From Candidatus Nanohalarchaeota archaeon (GTDB taxonomy: Archaea > EX4484-52 > B79-G9): a stretch of 6,017 bases of DNA. Of the stretch, positions 6,006 through 6,017 are shown piece by piece. The DNA is taken from NCBI GenBank assembly GCA_030635525.1, contig DAOVYR010000072.1:1-6017 (forward strand), read 5' to 3'. A program made the position numbers and the translations under genes. Each line of letters starts with the position of its first letter. Positions within the stretch are counted from its first letter, which is position 1. The notes below the pieces were generated by a model. The model ran no database searches. It saw only the letters and a list, made by a program, of their open reading frames with translations, and was not told the origin of the DNA.

Positions 6006-6017
6006 GTTTTTGCGCGC

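Overview
The window looks archaeal. It carries an archaeal/eukaryotic-type ribosomal protein uL16 (L10e), an archaeal-type methionyl-tRNA synthetase, and a GH57 alpha-amylase of the kind found in methanogens and related archaea. Several genes have an AT-rich TATA element at archaeal spacing, and two of these appear to give leaderless mRNAs. The compact layout with small orphan genes would suit a DPANN-like or other uncultivated archaeon, but nothing here fixes the lineage.

Layout, left to right. Positions 1-120 hold the 3' end of an unidentified plus-strand gene. A TATA box at 149-156 leads into a complete GH57 glycoside hydrolase (180-1499, +). A convergent gap of about 155 bases follows, and it contains a striking 109-base inverted-repeat structure (1531-1639). 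Next is rpl10e/uL16 on the minus strand (1655-2170). A divergent promoter region (2171-2331) separates it from a plus-strand orphan multi-pass membrane protein (2332-3009). A second plus-strand orphan, soluble and AT-richer, follows at 3105-3638 with its own TATA box and a clear Shine-Dalgarno. A T-rich convergent spacer (3639-3868) precedes metG, which occupies 3869-5974 on the minus strand with its promoter at the right edge.

How the genes relate. There is no obvious shared pathway. Two translation genes (uL16 and MetRS), one cytoplasmic alpha-glucan enzyme and two orphans are mostly transcribed from separate promoters. I found no complete mobile element, CRISPR array, tRNA or rRNA. The least ordinary items are the inverted-repeat structure at 1531-1639, which can fold in two mutually exclusive ways, and the two orphans between uL16 and metG.
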